64,000 nt of DNA from CAVVSD01 sp963837655. Lineage in GTDB: Bacteria > Actinomycetota > Thermoleophilia > Solirubrobacterales > Solirubrobacteraceae. Shown one piece after another: positions 47,018 through 54,651 of this stretch. Location of the stretch: the NCBI GenBank assembly GCA_963837655.1, contig CAWIOK010000001.1:124001-188000 (forward strand), in the 5' to 3' direction. The notes under the pieces are model-generated. The model ran no database searches, was not told the DNA's origin, and saw only the letters and a program-made list of their open reading frames with translations. The position numbers and the translations under genes were made by a program. How positions within the stretch are numbered: the first letter of the stretch is position 1; each line of letters opens with the position of its first letter.

Positions 47018-48415
47018 ATGGCGATCGGCGAGGCGGAGGCGGCGGCGCTCGGGGCGACCGACGCGGTGGCGATGCTGGGCTCGGGTGAGCTCGGCCTGCA
47101 GGAGTACGTCGAGGCGCTGGTCCGGCGCACGGAGCGCCTGGCGCATCTCGGGGCGTACGTGACGTTCGACGGCGACGCCGTCGTGGCCGCCGCGGGGCAC
47201 CCCGACGCGTCGCGCGGGCCGCTGCACGGCCTGCCGGTGGGGATCAAGGACTCCATCGGGACCTTCGACATGCCCACCGGCGCCGGGACCCCGGGGCTCG
47301 ACGGCTGGACGCCGCCGGTCGACGCCGCCGTCGTGGCGACGCTGCGCGAGGCGGGCGCGACGATCACGGGCAAGCTCGCGCTGCACGAGCTGTCCAGCGG
47401 CGTGACGTCCAACAACGTGCACACCGGCCCGGTCGCGAACCCATATCGCCTCGACCACCACACCGGCGGCTCGAGCGGCGGGACGGCGGCGGCGGTGACG
47501 GCCGGCCTCATCCCGGTGGGCCTCGGCGGGGACACGGGCGGCTCCTGCCGTATCCCTGCGGCGCTGTGCGGCTGCGTCGGCTTCCGTCCGACGCTCGGAC
47601 GGTGGTCGCAGGCAGGCTGCGTGCCGATCTCGTCGACGCGCGACACGCCGGGGCCGCTGGCGCGGTCGGTGGCCGACGTGCGGCTGCTCGACACTCTTGT
47701 CACCGGCGACGAGCCGGCTGCGCGGCGGTCACTGGAGGGCCTGCGTGTCGGCGTGCCACGCGACCCGTTCTACCTCGGCCTGGAGCCGGGCATCGCGGCG
47801 ATCGCGGAGGCGACGCTCGACCTGCTCGCCACCCACGGCGCGGTGCTCGTCGAGATCGACCTGTCAGCGCTGCCGGAGGTCCACGAGCGCGCCGGTCTGC
47901 TGATCCCGGCGTACGAGGCGCCGCGCGAGATGTCGATGTACCTCCTCGAGCACGACGCGCCGTTCGGCGTCAAGCACGTCATCGACAACATCGCGGGCGC
48001 GCCCGAGCACGAGATCTGGACGATGCGCTTCCCGGCCGCCGCGTATCGCGAGGCGCTCGTCGTGCACCGCCCCGCGCTCCAGGCGCTGTACGCGCTGGCG
48101 TTCGCCGACAACGACGTCGAGACGATGCTGCTCCCCACCACCGTGCTCCCGGCCGTGCGCCAGCGCCCGGCGGGCGAGGACACGACGGTCGTCCTCGCGG
48201 GCGAGACCCTCCCCCTGTTCCCGACCTACCTGCGCAACACCGACCCGGCCAGCGGCGCCGGGCTGCCCGCGCTGTCGGTGCCCGCGGGCCTCACGGGCGA
48301 CGGGCTGCCGGTCGGGATGGAGCTCGTCGGGCCGGCAGGGACCGACGACGTGGTCCTCGCGATCGGCGAGGCGTTCGAGGCGGCGCGAGGGCCGGTGCCG
48401 GGGCCGGCGTTGTAG
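47018..48415 (+). CDS. Amidase-signature family enzyme
   Basis: A 465-residue amidase. The Ser-cis-Ser-Lys triad is visible as Lys in GIKDSIG (about residue 75), the bridging Ser in TGGSSGGTAAA (about 150) and the nucleophile Ser in GGDTGGSCRIPAAL (about 174). It hydrolyses aliphatic or aromatic amides, or may be a GatA-like or allophanate-type relative. ATG at 47018 gives the family start; the frame is open further upstream on top of the GH15 gene without homology. Substrate unknown; no gatB/gatC beside it, so not the amidotransferase. Confidence 0.9.
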   Translation: MAIGEAEAAALGATDAVAMLGSGELGLQEYVEALVRRTERLAHLGAYVTFDGDAVVAAAGHPDASRGPLHGLPVGIKDSIGTFDMPTGAGTPGLDGWTPPVDAAVVATLREAGATITGKLALHELSSGVTSNNVHTGPVANPYRLDHHTGGSSGGTAAAVTAGLIPVGLGGDTGGSCRIPAALCGCVGFRPTLGRWSQAGCVPISSTRDTPGPLARSVADVRLLDTLVTGDEPAARRSLEGLRVGVPRDPFYLGLEPGIAAIAEATLDLLATHGAVLVEIDLSALPEVHERAGLLIPAYEAPREMSMYLLEHDAPFGVKHVIDNIAGAPEHEIWTMRFPAAAYREALVVHRPALQALYALAFADNDVETMLLPTTVLPAVRQRPAGEDTTVVLAGETLPLFPTYLRNTDPASGAGLPALSVPAGLTGDGLPVGMELVGPAGTDDVVLAIGEAFEAARGPVPGPAL

Positions 48416-48456
48416 ATCCGGCGTCGGCGCGGCGCGACGCCGCCGCTCAGCGACCA

Positions 48457-48499
48457 GTGGGTGAGATTTCCTCGCGTATAGCCGGGTTTTCTCACCCAC
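48457..48499. repeat. Inverted repeat with 10-bp arms between convergent genes
   Basis: GTGGGTGAGA (48457-48466) and TCTCACCCAC (48490-48499) flank a 23-bp, comparatively AT-rich core (TTTCC...GGGTTT). It is placed as a bidirectional terminator, but the long arms and spacing could also be a dispersed repeat unit or mobile-element end. Confidence 0.5.
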
Positions 48500-48551
48500 C
48501 CGATCGGCGGCCCGGGACCTGCGTCACCGACCAGCACCCGGGTGTCACGAC

Positions 48552-49058
48552 TCACGCGCCGGGTGGCGCGTCCATCAGCTCCGGGTCGCCGATGCTGCTA
48601 TGCAGGTCGTCCGTGAAGGCGCCGTCGATGAGGACGAACGCGACGCGGGCGGGCTCGGTGCCGCGGTTCTCCCAGCGGTGGTCGGTGCCGCGCTGGATCA
48701 CGACGGCGCCGGGGCCGAGGGTCGTCTCGGAGTCGTCGAGGACCAACGTGATCTCGCCCGACAGCACGATGCCGTAGTCGACCGTCTCGGTCCTGTGCAT
48801 CGGCGATCCGGCGCCGGGCGGGATGTCGTTGATGCGGAGCTTCGTGCCGTTCGGGCCCGGCGGGACGGTCAGGTCGCGCTGCGTCGGCTCGGGCTCGTCG
48901 GGTGCGACGGGCGCAGGCGTCGCGTCCGTCGACCACAGCTCGTGGAACACGGCGCCGTCGGCCGCGGTCCGCGACACAGGCGGTGGGCCGTCGGACAGGA
49001 ACACCGAGGTGCCCTGGTCGTCGTGGCCGGTGACGACACGGCGGGGTGTCCAGGTCAT
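48552..49058 (-). CDS. Cupin-domain protein of a catabolic operon
   Basis: A 168-residue single-cupin protein. The first cupin motif is PMHRTETVDYGIVLSGEITL and the second HRWENRGTEPARVAFVLIDG, with His/Glu/His positions that could bind one metal. The length is far short of the double-cupin gentisate dioxygenases, so it is more likely a regulatory or isomerase-like cupin. Start ATG at 49058 overlaps the amidohydrolase stop by 4 nt. Last gene of the LysR-linked reverse operon. Confidence 0.82.
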   Translation of the reverse strand: MTWTPRRVVTGHDDQGTSVFLSDGPPPVSRTAADGAVFHELWSTDATPAPVAPDEPEPTQRDLTVPPGPNGTKLRINDIPPGAGSPMHRTETVDYGIVLSGEITLVLDDSETTLGPGAVVIQRGTDHRWENRGTEPARVAFVLIDGAFTDDLHSSIGDPELMDAPPGA

Positions 49059-50047
49059 GCGGGTGCCTCCAGTCCGAGCAGCTGTGCGGCGTTGGCTCCG
49101 CGCACCGCGGCGCGTGTCGCGTCGTCGAGCACAGAGGCCTCGACGAGCGCGACCGGGTCCTCGACCCCCATGTCGAACGGGAAGTCCGTGCCCATGAGCA
49201 CGCGGTCGCCCCCGACGCGCTCCACGAGCGTCGCCAGCAGCCCCGGCTCGTAGACGACCGAGTCGAAGAAGATCCGCCGCAGGTAGCTCGACGGCAGCTC
49301 TGCCGGCCGCGTGAGCTCCGGCCGTACGCGCCAGCCGTGGTCCATCCGCGCCGGGTGGAACGGCAGGTAGCCGCCCCCGTGGGCCGCGAGGATCCGCAGG
49401 CCCGGATGCCGGTCCAGCACGCCGGACATGATGATGTGCGACAGCGCGACGGTGTGCTCCACCGGCTGGCCGACGAGGTTGGTCATGTAGCTGCCGCTCA
49501 GGCGCTCGTCGAGCGTGCAGCCCCAGGGGTGGATGAACACGAGCGCGCCGAGCTCCTCGGCGCGCGCCCAGAACCCCGCGAGCGCCGGCGAGGACAGGTC
49601 GATCCCCGGCTCGAACGTCGAGATCTCCACCCCGTGCAGCCCGAGATCCATCGCGTCCAGCAGCGCCGTCTCGGCGATCTGCAGCGGCGCGTAGCCCAGG
49701 CCGTGCAGCCGGTCGGACTCCGCGCAGTGCGCGACGATCCCCTCGTTGGTCACGCGAGCGATCCGCTCGGCCAGCCCCGGCGACGCCCACGGGCAGTAGT
49801 GCGCGGGCGACGGCGAGACGACCTGCACGTCGATCCCGACCGCGTCGAGCGCCGCCAGCCGCGCGTCGACGTCGACGAGCAGCGGGGCGATGCGCTCGAT
49901 CATCGCCTCCTGCACCGCCTGCGTGTCCGGGCCGAGGATCGCGATCTCGGCCGCCCGTGCCGCCTGGGCCGCCGGCTCGGGGCCGGCCAGCGCCATCGCC
50001 GCGGGGACGATCGCGTGGCCGTGGACGTCGATGACGGGCTCAGCCAC
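49055..50047 (-). CDS. Amidohydrolase-2 (ACMSD/OHCU-decarboxylase-like)
   Basis: A 330-residue amidohydrolase. The metal-binding HxH is at the start (VIDVHGHAIVP), with later AHYCPWASP, FIHPWGCTLDE, ILAAHGGGYLPFHPARMDHG and LMGTDFPFDMG. This set is typical of non-oxidative decarboxylases related to ACMSD and gamma-resorcylate decarboxylase. ATG at 50047 overlaps the FAH gene by 8 nt. In the operon it may decarboxylate a ring or ring-cleavage product. Confidence 0.88.
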   Translation of the reverse strand: MAEPVIDVHGHAIVPAAMALAGPEPAAQAARAAEIAILGPDTQAVQEAMIERIAPLLVDVDARLAALDAVGIDVQVVSPSPAHYCPWASPGLAERIARVTNEGIVAHCAESDRLHGLGYAPLQIAETALLDAMDLGLHGVEISTFEPGIDLSSPALAGFWARAEELGALVFIHPWGCTLDERLSGSYMTNLVGQPVEHTVALSHIIMSGVLDRHPGLRILAAHGGGYLPFHPARMDHGWRVRPELTRPAELPSSYLRRIFFDSVVYEPGLLATLVERVGGDRVLMGTDFPFDMGVEDPVALVEASVLDDATRAAVRGANAAQLLGLEAPA

Positions 50048-50972
50048 GGCGACGCGGCTCGCCGTACTCGACCGGCTCGGCGCCGGCGACGATCCGGTTG
50101 GAGATCCGCCCGAGGCCCTCGACCTCCATGGTCACCTCATCCCCCGGTCCCAGTGGCGGCGGCTCGCGGGTGCCGCTGCGCCCCCACAGCTCACCGAGAC
50201 AGCCGCTGCCGCACGTCCCCGACCCGATGACGTCGCCGGGCACGAGCATCGCCCCGCGCGACGCGTAGACGAGCATCTGCTCGAACGACCACGCCGTGTT
50301 CGCCAGCGAGTCGGTCCCCATCTGCTCGCCGTTGCGCCACACGGTCATGGTCAGGTCGAGCCGCCCGCCGGCGTCGCGATGGGACTCGAGCTCGTCGGCG
50401 GTCACGATCCACGGCCCGAGCGTCGAGGCGAAGTCCTTGCCCTTCGCCCACCCCATCCCCGCCTTGCGGTCGAAGCCCTGCAGGTCGCGGCCGGACCAGT
50501 CGTTGAAGATCGCGTAGCCGGCGATGTGCTCGCGCGCGTTGCCGACCGTCAGGTCGCGCCCGGGCTCGCCGATGACCGCGGCGACCTCCAGCTCGTAGTC
50601 GAACAGCCGGCAGCGCGGCGGCACCTCGATGTCGTCGCCGGTGCCGAACAGCGCGTTGGGGTTGGAGAAGTAGAACGCGGGCGCCTCGTACCACGCGTCG
50701 GGGACCTTCGCGCCAGGGCCCTCGGTCATGACCATGCCCTCGATGTGCTGCTCGAAGGCGACGAAGTCACGCACGGCGGGCGGGCGGATCGGCGGGCGCA
50801 GGCGCACCGCCTCGAGGGGGACGGCGTCGGCGAGCGGCAGCGCGGCGCGCTGCTGCGGCGACAGCGTCAGCAGCGAGACGGGGTCGGTCCCCTCGTCGAG
50901 AGGACGGACGGTGTCCCCCTCGACGACCCCGGCGCGGGTCACGCCGTCGTGCTCATAGGTGGCGATGCGCAT
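50040..50972 (-). CDS. Fumarylacetoacetate hydrolase-family protein (1)
   Basis: A 310-residue FAH-superfamily enzyme. Metal ligands appear in CRLFDYELEVAAVIG (Glu-x-Glu) and NDWSGRDLQGFD. The C-terminal FGT-like loop is GSGTCGSGCLGELWG. FAH proteins cleave C-C bonds in acylpyruvates or hydrate dienoates after aromatic ring opening. Together with the next gene it makes two FAH steps or a heteromeric enzyme. 12 nt separate them. Confidence 0.92.
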   Translation of the reverse strand: MRIATYEHDGVTRAGVVEGDTVRPLDEGTDPVSLLTLSPQQRAALPLADAVPLEAVRLRPPIRPPAVRDFVAFEQHIEGMVMTEGPGAKVPDAWYEAPAFYFSNPNALFGTGDDIEVPPRCRLFDYELEVAAVIGEPGRDLTVGNAREHIAGYAIFNDWSGRDLQGFDRKAGMGWAKGKDFASTLGPWIVTADELESHRDAGGRLDLTMTVWRNGEQMGTDSLANTAWSFEQMLVYASRGAMLVPGDVIGSGTCGSGCLGELWGRSGTREPPPLGPGDEVTMEVEGLGRISNRIVAGAEPVEYGEPRRRG

Positions 50973-50984
50973 CGCAGGCTCCTT

Positions 50985-51878
50985 TCAGCCCGCAGCGACG
51001 CAGCCGTTGCGCTGCGCTCCGAGGCCGGTGATCTCGCAGTCCATCACGTCGCCGGGCTGCAGGAACCGGCGGTGGTGCATGCCATTGCCCGCGGGCGAGC
51101 CGGTGAGCAGCAGATCTCCAGGCGCAACCGCGACGCGCGCGGTCGTGTAGGCGACGAGTCGCTCCACGTCGAAGATCATGTCGCTCGTCGACTCGTCCTG
51201 CATGACATCGCCGTTGAGTCGCAACGTGATCTGCAGCGCCATCGGGTCGGGCACGAAGGCGGCCGGGACGATCCAGGGCCCGACGGGCAGGAACGTCGGC
51301 GCGTTCTTCGCCCGCAGCCAGTCGCTGCCGATCGCCTTGAGGTCGAGGCGGTAGACGAGGTCGCGCGTCGTCAGGTCGTTGGCGATCGTGTAGCCGGCGA
51401 TCGTGCCGCCGGGGCCCAGCACGCAGGCCAGCTCGAGCTCCCAGTCGTGCTGCTCCCCCACTGCCGGAAGCAGGACGTCGTCGTAGGCCCCGCACATCGC
51501 CCCGGGTGCGCCGAGGAAGACGTAGGGCTCGCCCGTCGCCGCGCGCTCGTCCATGATCCGCTCGCCCAGGGCGTGGGCCGCAGCGTCATCGATGTCCCCG
51601 CGCTCGCGCTCCTCGGCGACGATGATGTCCATGACGTGGCGGCGGTAGTTCGCGCCGCTCTGCAGGACGTGCGTCGGCGTCACCGGAGCGAGGACGCGCA
51701 GCGAGGACAGCTCGCGCCAGTCACCGTCGCCGGCCGCGAGCGCGCCGAGGCGCTCCTGCGACCGGTCCCAGTCGCCGAGCAGCCCGGCGGTGGTGCCTTC
51801 GACGGGGAGCACCCGGCCGCCGACGACGACGCCCGCGAAGGTCCTCTCATCGGCGGCGAACGTGCCGAGGCCGTACAT
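50985..51878 (-). CDS. Fumarylacetoacetate hydrolase-family protein (2)
   Basis: A 297-residue FAH protein with an N-terminal cap (residues 1-75) and the hydrolase core: HDWELELACVLG (metal Glu residues), GYTIANDLTTRDLVYR, and KNAPTFLPVGPWIVP. The C-terminal SPAGNGMHH closes the active site. It is clearly a paralogue of the first FAH, but shares only the core pattern, so different substrates are likely. ATG at 51878 shares one base with the upstream monooxygenase stop (TGATG), so translation is coupled. Confidence 0.92.
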   Translation of the reverse strand: MYGLGTFAADERTFAGVVVGGRVLPVEGTTAGLLGDWDRSQERLGALAAGDGDWRELSSLRVLAPVTPTHVLQSGANYRRHVMDIIVAEERERGDIDDAAAHALGERIMDERAATGEPYVFLGAPGAMCGAYDDVLLPAVGEQHDWELELACVLGPGGTIAGYTIANDLTTRDLVYRLDLKAIGSDWLRAKNAPTFLPVGPWIVPAAFVPDPMALQITLRLNGDVMQDESTSDMIFDVERLVAYTTARVAVAPGDLLLTGSPAGNGMHHRRFLQPGDVMDCEITGLGAQRNGCVAAG

Positions 51879-52996
51879 CAGATCGGCTCCGCGGTGACCA
51901 GCACCGACTGCTGCGTGAGGCCCGCGAAGTCGGCGTCGTGGCGGCGCTCGAGCTCCCAGGCGCCGATCTGACGCGACGTGTCGCAGACGAACCTGCAGCG
52001 CTCGTAGCGACGCTCCATGAACCGCTCCAGCGCCGCATCCAGCGGCCCGTCGGCGGTGACCTCCTCGGCGAGCACGAGCGCGTCTTCGATCGCCATCGCG
52101 GCGCCCTGCCCGACATGCGGCGAGGTGGCGTGCGCAGCGTCGCCGATGATCACGACCCGGTCGCGGTACCAGGGCCGCTCGACGAAGACGGCGAGCACGG
52201 AACGCAGCACGACGTCCTCGTCGCGGACGATGTGCTCGTCGCGCAGCTCCCCGATCACGCCGCCGTACTCGGCGAGCCGCGCGCGCATGGTCGCGGCCAG
52301 GCGGTCGTCTGGGACGCGCTGCGCGCCGGACGGCGGCTCCTCGATGAGCAGCAGGTAGGCGAGGTCGGGCGCGAGCGGGACGCAGCCCGCCTTGCCGTCC
52401 CGGCCCGCGAACATCCAGAGGCCGTCGACGGCGGGCGGCCGCGGGACGTTGACGCGCCAGCAGACCTGGCCGGTCCATTCGGGCTGGATGTCGTCACCGA
52501 ACACGAGCGAGCGGACCTTGGAGTGGATGCCGTCGGCGCCGACCACGAGGTCGTAGTCGCCCGCGGTCCCGTCGCTGAAGGTGACGTGACCGCCGTCGAT
52601 GGCGTCCACGGTCAGTCCGAGGCGCACGTCGGCGCCCGACGCCTTCACGGCGTCCGTGAGCAGCCCGTGCAGCCGGGAGCGGGTGATGCCGTTCATCGGC
52701 GGGTAGCCGCGGCCGGCCACGCGGTGGAAGGGCAGATCCGCGAGCACCGTGCCGTCGGCGAGGTGGAAGCGCGAGCCCTCCATCGCGAAGCCCTGGTCGA
52801 TGGCGTCGCGGGCGAGGCCCAGCGCGTCCAGCGCGCGCAGCGCGTTGCCCGGCTGGATGATCCCGACGCCGTAGACAGACCACTCCGGGTTGATCTCCAC
52901 GACGTCGACCTCGACGCCGGCACGGCGCAGCGCGAGCGTCGCGGACAGGCCGCCTATGCCGCCGCCGACCACGAGGACACTGCTCACTGAACCCAC
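51878..52996 (-). CDS. FAD-dependent aromatic monooxygenase
   Basis: About 372 residues of the group A flavin monooxygenase family (salicylate or 3-hydroxybenzoate 6-hydroxylase type). The FAD site is VLVVGGGIGGLSATLALRRAG near the start, DYDLVVGADGIHSKVR gives the DG motif, and GDAAHATSPHVGQGAAMA the second FAD contact. It hydroxylates an aromatic ring with NAD(P)H and O2. GTG at 52996 has an AGGGGGAG ribosome site; GTG at 52987 is the other choice. First gene of the operon, divergent from the LysR gene. Confidence 0.9.
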   Translation of the reverse strand: MGSVSSVLVVGGGIGGLSATLALRRAGVEVDVVEINPEWSVYGVGIIQPGNALRALDALGLARDAIDQGFAMEGSRFHLADGTVLADLPFHRVAGRGYPPMNGITRSRLHGLLTDAVKASGADVRLGLTVDAIDGGHVTFSDGTAGDYDLVVGADGIHSKVRSLVFGDDIQPEWTGQVCWRVNVPRPPAVDGLWMFAGRDGKAGCVPLAPDLAYLLLIEEPPSGAQRVPDDRLAATMRARLAEYGGVIGELRDEHIVRDEDVVLRSVLAVFVERPWYRDRVVIIGDAAHATSPHVGQGAAMAIEDALVLAEEVTADGPLDAALERFMERRYERCRFVCDTSRQIGAWELERRHDADFAGLTQQSVLVTAEPI

Positions 52997-53042
52997 GGTC
53001 TCCCCCTCACGCACCAGGACCACCGCGACGCTACCCGTGCAC

Positions 53043-53061
53043 GCGATATAAGCCAAATCGC
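53043..53061. promoter_or_regulatory. LysR-type operator candidate
   Basis: GCGAT-N9-ATCGC is a dyad in the 95-bp gap between the monooxygenase operon and the divergent LysR gene, in an unusually AT-rich segment of the window. Confidence 0.5.
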
Positions 53062-53091
53062 ATCTTCGTATGAGTTACATTCGCCAGGCCG

Positions 53092-54009
53092 ATGGATGAC
53101 AGCCGACTCGCGCAGGTCGACCTCAATCTCCTCGTCGCACTCGACGTGCTCCTTGCCGAGCGCAGCGTCACGCGGGCAGCCGAACGACTCTCCCTGTCGC
53201 AGCCCGCGGTCAGCGGTGCCCTCGCGCGGCTGCGCGTCCTCTTCGGGGACGACCTGCTCGTCCGCACCGGCCGTGCGATGCGCCCGACGCCGTTGGCCGA
53301 GACGCTGGAGGTACCGCTGCGCGAGGCGCTCGCCCGTGTCGAGGAGACCGTCTTCGCCCGTCCGGAGTTCGTGCCGGGCCAGGCCGAGCGGACGTTCACG
53401 GTCCTCGCCACCGACTACATCGCCCTCGTGCTCCTGCGCCCGCTGCTCGAGGTCCTCACCCTGGAGGCGCCCAACGTGCGCGTCCAGGTCGAGGCGGCCG
53501 GTCTCGACGCGCTGACCGCACGGCTGCTGCGCGGCGAGGTGGATCTCGCCCTGCTCCCGGAGAACCTGACGCGCTCCACCGGGCTGCCGTCCTCGAGGCT
53601 CTTCGAGGACCGCTTCGTCGGCGCGGTGTGGCGGGAGCACCCCGACGTCGGCGACGCGATCGACGCGGGCCTCCTCGCGCGTCTCCCCTACCTCACGTAC
53701 CGGCAGGGCGACGTGCGCTCCAACGCAGATGCGTACCTGCAGGCGCTCGGGATGGGCCGTGCCGCAGACACGACGATCGAGAGCTTCGTGCTGGGCGCCT
53801 TCATGCTGCGCGGGACGAGGATGGTGACGTTCCTGCAGGAGCGCCTCGTGCGCGAGCTGTCCGACGCCGCCGCGATCCGCGCCGTCGAGTCGCCCGCGCC
53901 GCTCCCGCCGCTGGTCGAGGCGATGTGCTGGCACCCACGGGCCGCCCGCGACCCGGCCCATGTCTGGCTGCGCGACCGCATCGCGCGCCTCGCCGCCGAG
54001 CTGGCCTAA
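53092..54009 (+). CDS. LysR-family activator of the catabolic operon
   Basis: A 305-residue LysR regulator of the NodD/LinR-like group. The winged helix is QVDLNLLVALDVLLAERSVT, ERLSLSQPAVSGALARLR and LLVRTGRAMRPT (residues 8-65). The effector domain (about 95-300) has DVRSNADAYLQALG and a Trp-His segment near the end. It is divergent from the flavin monooxygenase operon, the usual arrangement for a ring-degradation activator responding to substrate or intermediate. Ends overlap the HAD gene by 4 nt tail-to-tail. Confidence 0.92.
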   Translation: MDDSRLAQVDLNLLVALDVLLAERSVTRAAERLSLSQPAVSGALARLRVLFGDDLLVRTGRAMRPTPLAETLEVPLREALARVEETVFARPEFVPGQAERTFTVLATDYIALVLLRPLLEVLTLEAPNVRVQVEAAGLDALTARLLRGEVDLALLPENLTRSTGLPSSRLFEDRFVGAVWREHPDVGDAIDAGLLARLPYLTYRQGDVRSNADAYLQALGMGRAADTTIESFVLGAFMLRGTRMVTFLQERLVRELSDAAAIRAVESPAPLPPLVEAMCWHPRAARDPAHVWLRDRIARLAAELA

Positions 54010-54641
54010 GGGATCTGTGCGAGCAGCTGGCCGGGGGTCGCGACGACTGCGTCCGCCCCGGCGCCGCGCAGCTCGTCCTCCGAGCCGATCCCCCACAGCA
54101 CGCCGATGCAGGGCAGCCCGTGCGCGTGCGCGCCGATGACGTCGAAGCGCGTGTCGCCGACCATGACGGGCCGCGCGCCGGGCGGGAGCCCGAGGAGCGC
54201 GCGGCGGATCGTCTCCGCCTTCGGCTCTGCGCGGGCATCCAGCGACGGGCCCTCCACGACGTCGAAGTGACCGAAGAGCCCGAGGGCCTCCAGCAGCGGT
54301 GCGCTGAGCGCTCGCGGCTTGGAGGTCGCGACGGCCAGCGGCATGCGCGCCGCCAGCGTCGCGACCGCGTCGGCCACGCCGTCCGGGACGGTGGTCTCCG
54401 TCGCGGCGTGCTCGCGGTACCGGGCGCGGTAGGTGTCCAGACACCCCTGCGCAAGCGACGCGTCCCCGGTCAGCTCGACGAACGTGGCATGCAGCGGCGG
54501 GCCCAGGAAGCGGTGCAGATCGGCGGCGGGCCGTTCGGGGACGCCCGCCGCGACCAGCGCGGCGTTCACACAGCGGGCGAACGCGACCCGCGAGTCGGCC
54601 AGGACGCCGTCGAGGTCGAAGATGGCGGCGTCGACCTGCAC
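54006..54641 (-). CDS. HAD-superfamily phosphatase (phosphoglycolate phosphatase-like)
   Basis: A 211-residue HAD hydrolase, subfamily IA. The nucleophile motif is DAAIFDLDGVLADS at the start, motif II is ATSKPR, and motif IV is MVGDTRFDVIGA. A helical cap (FLGPPLHATFVELTG...) lies between. Such enzymes dephosphorylate 2-phosphoglycolate, beta-phosphoglucose or nucleotides; substrate unknown. GTG at 54641 matches the family start. Stop overlaps the LysR stop (CTAA). Confidence 0.88.
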   Translation of the reverse strand: MQVDAAIFDLDGVLADSRVAFARCVNAALVAAGVPERPAADLHRFLGPPLHATFVELTGDASLAQGCLDTYRARYREHAATETTVPDGVADAVATLAARMPLAVATSKPRALSAPLLEALGLFGHFDVVEGPSLDARAEPKAETIRRALLGLPPGARPVMVGDTRFDVIGAHAHGLPCIGVLWGIGSEDELRGAGADAVVATPGQLLAQIP

Positions 54642-54651
54642 GGGCCCGAGG

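Noticed and set aside
48552..49058. Cupin as gentisate 1,2-dioxygenase
   Set aside because: At 168 residues with one cupin motif set it is half the usual length of the bicupin dioxygenases.
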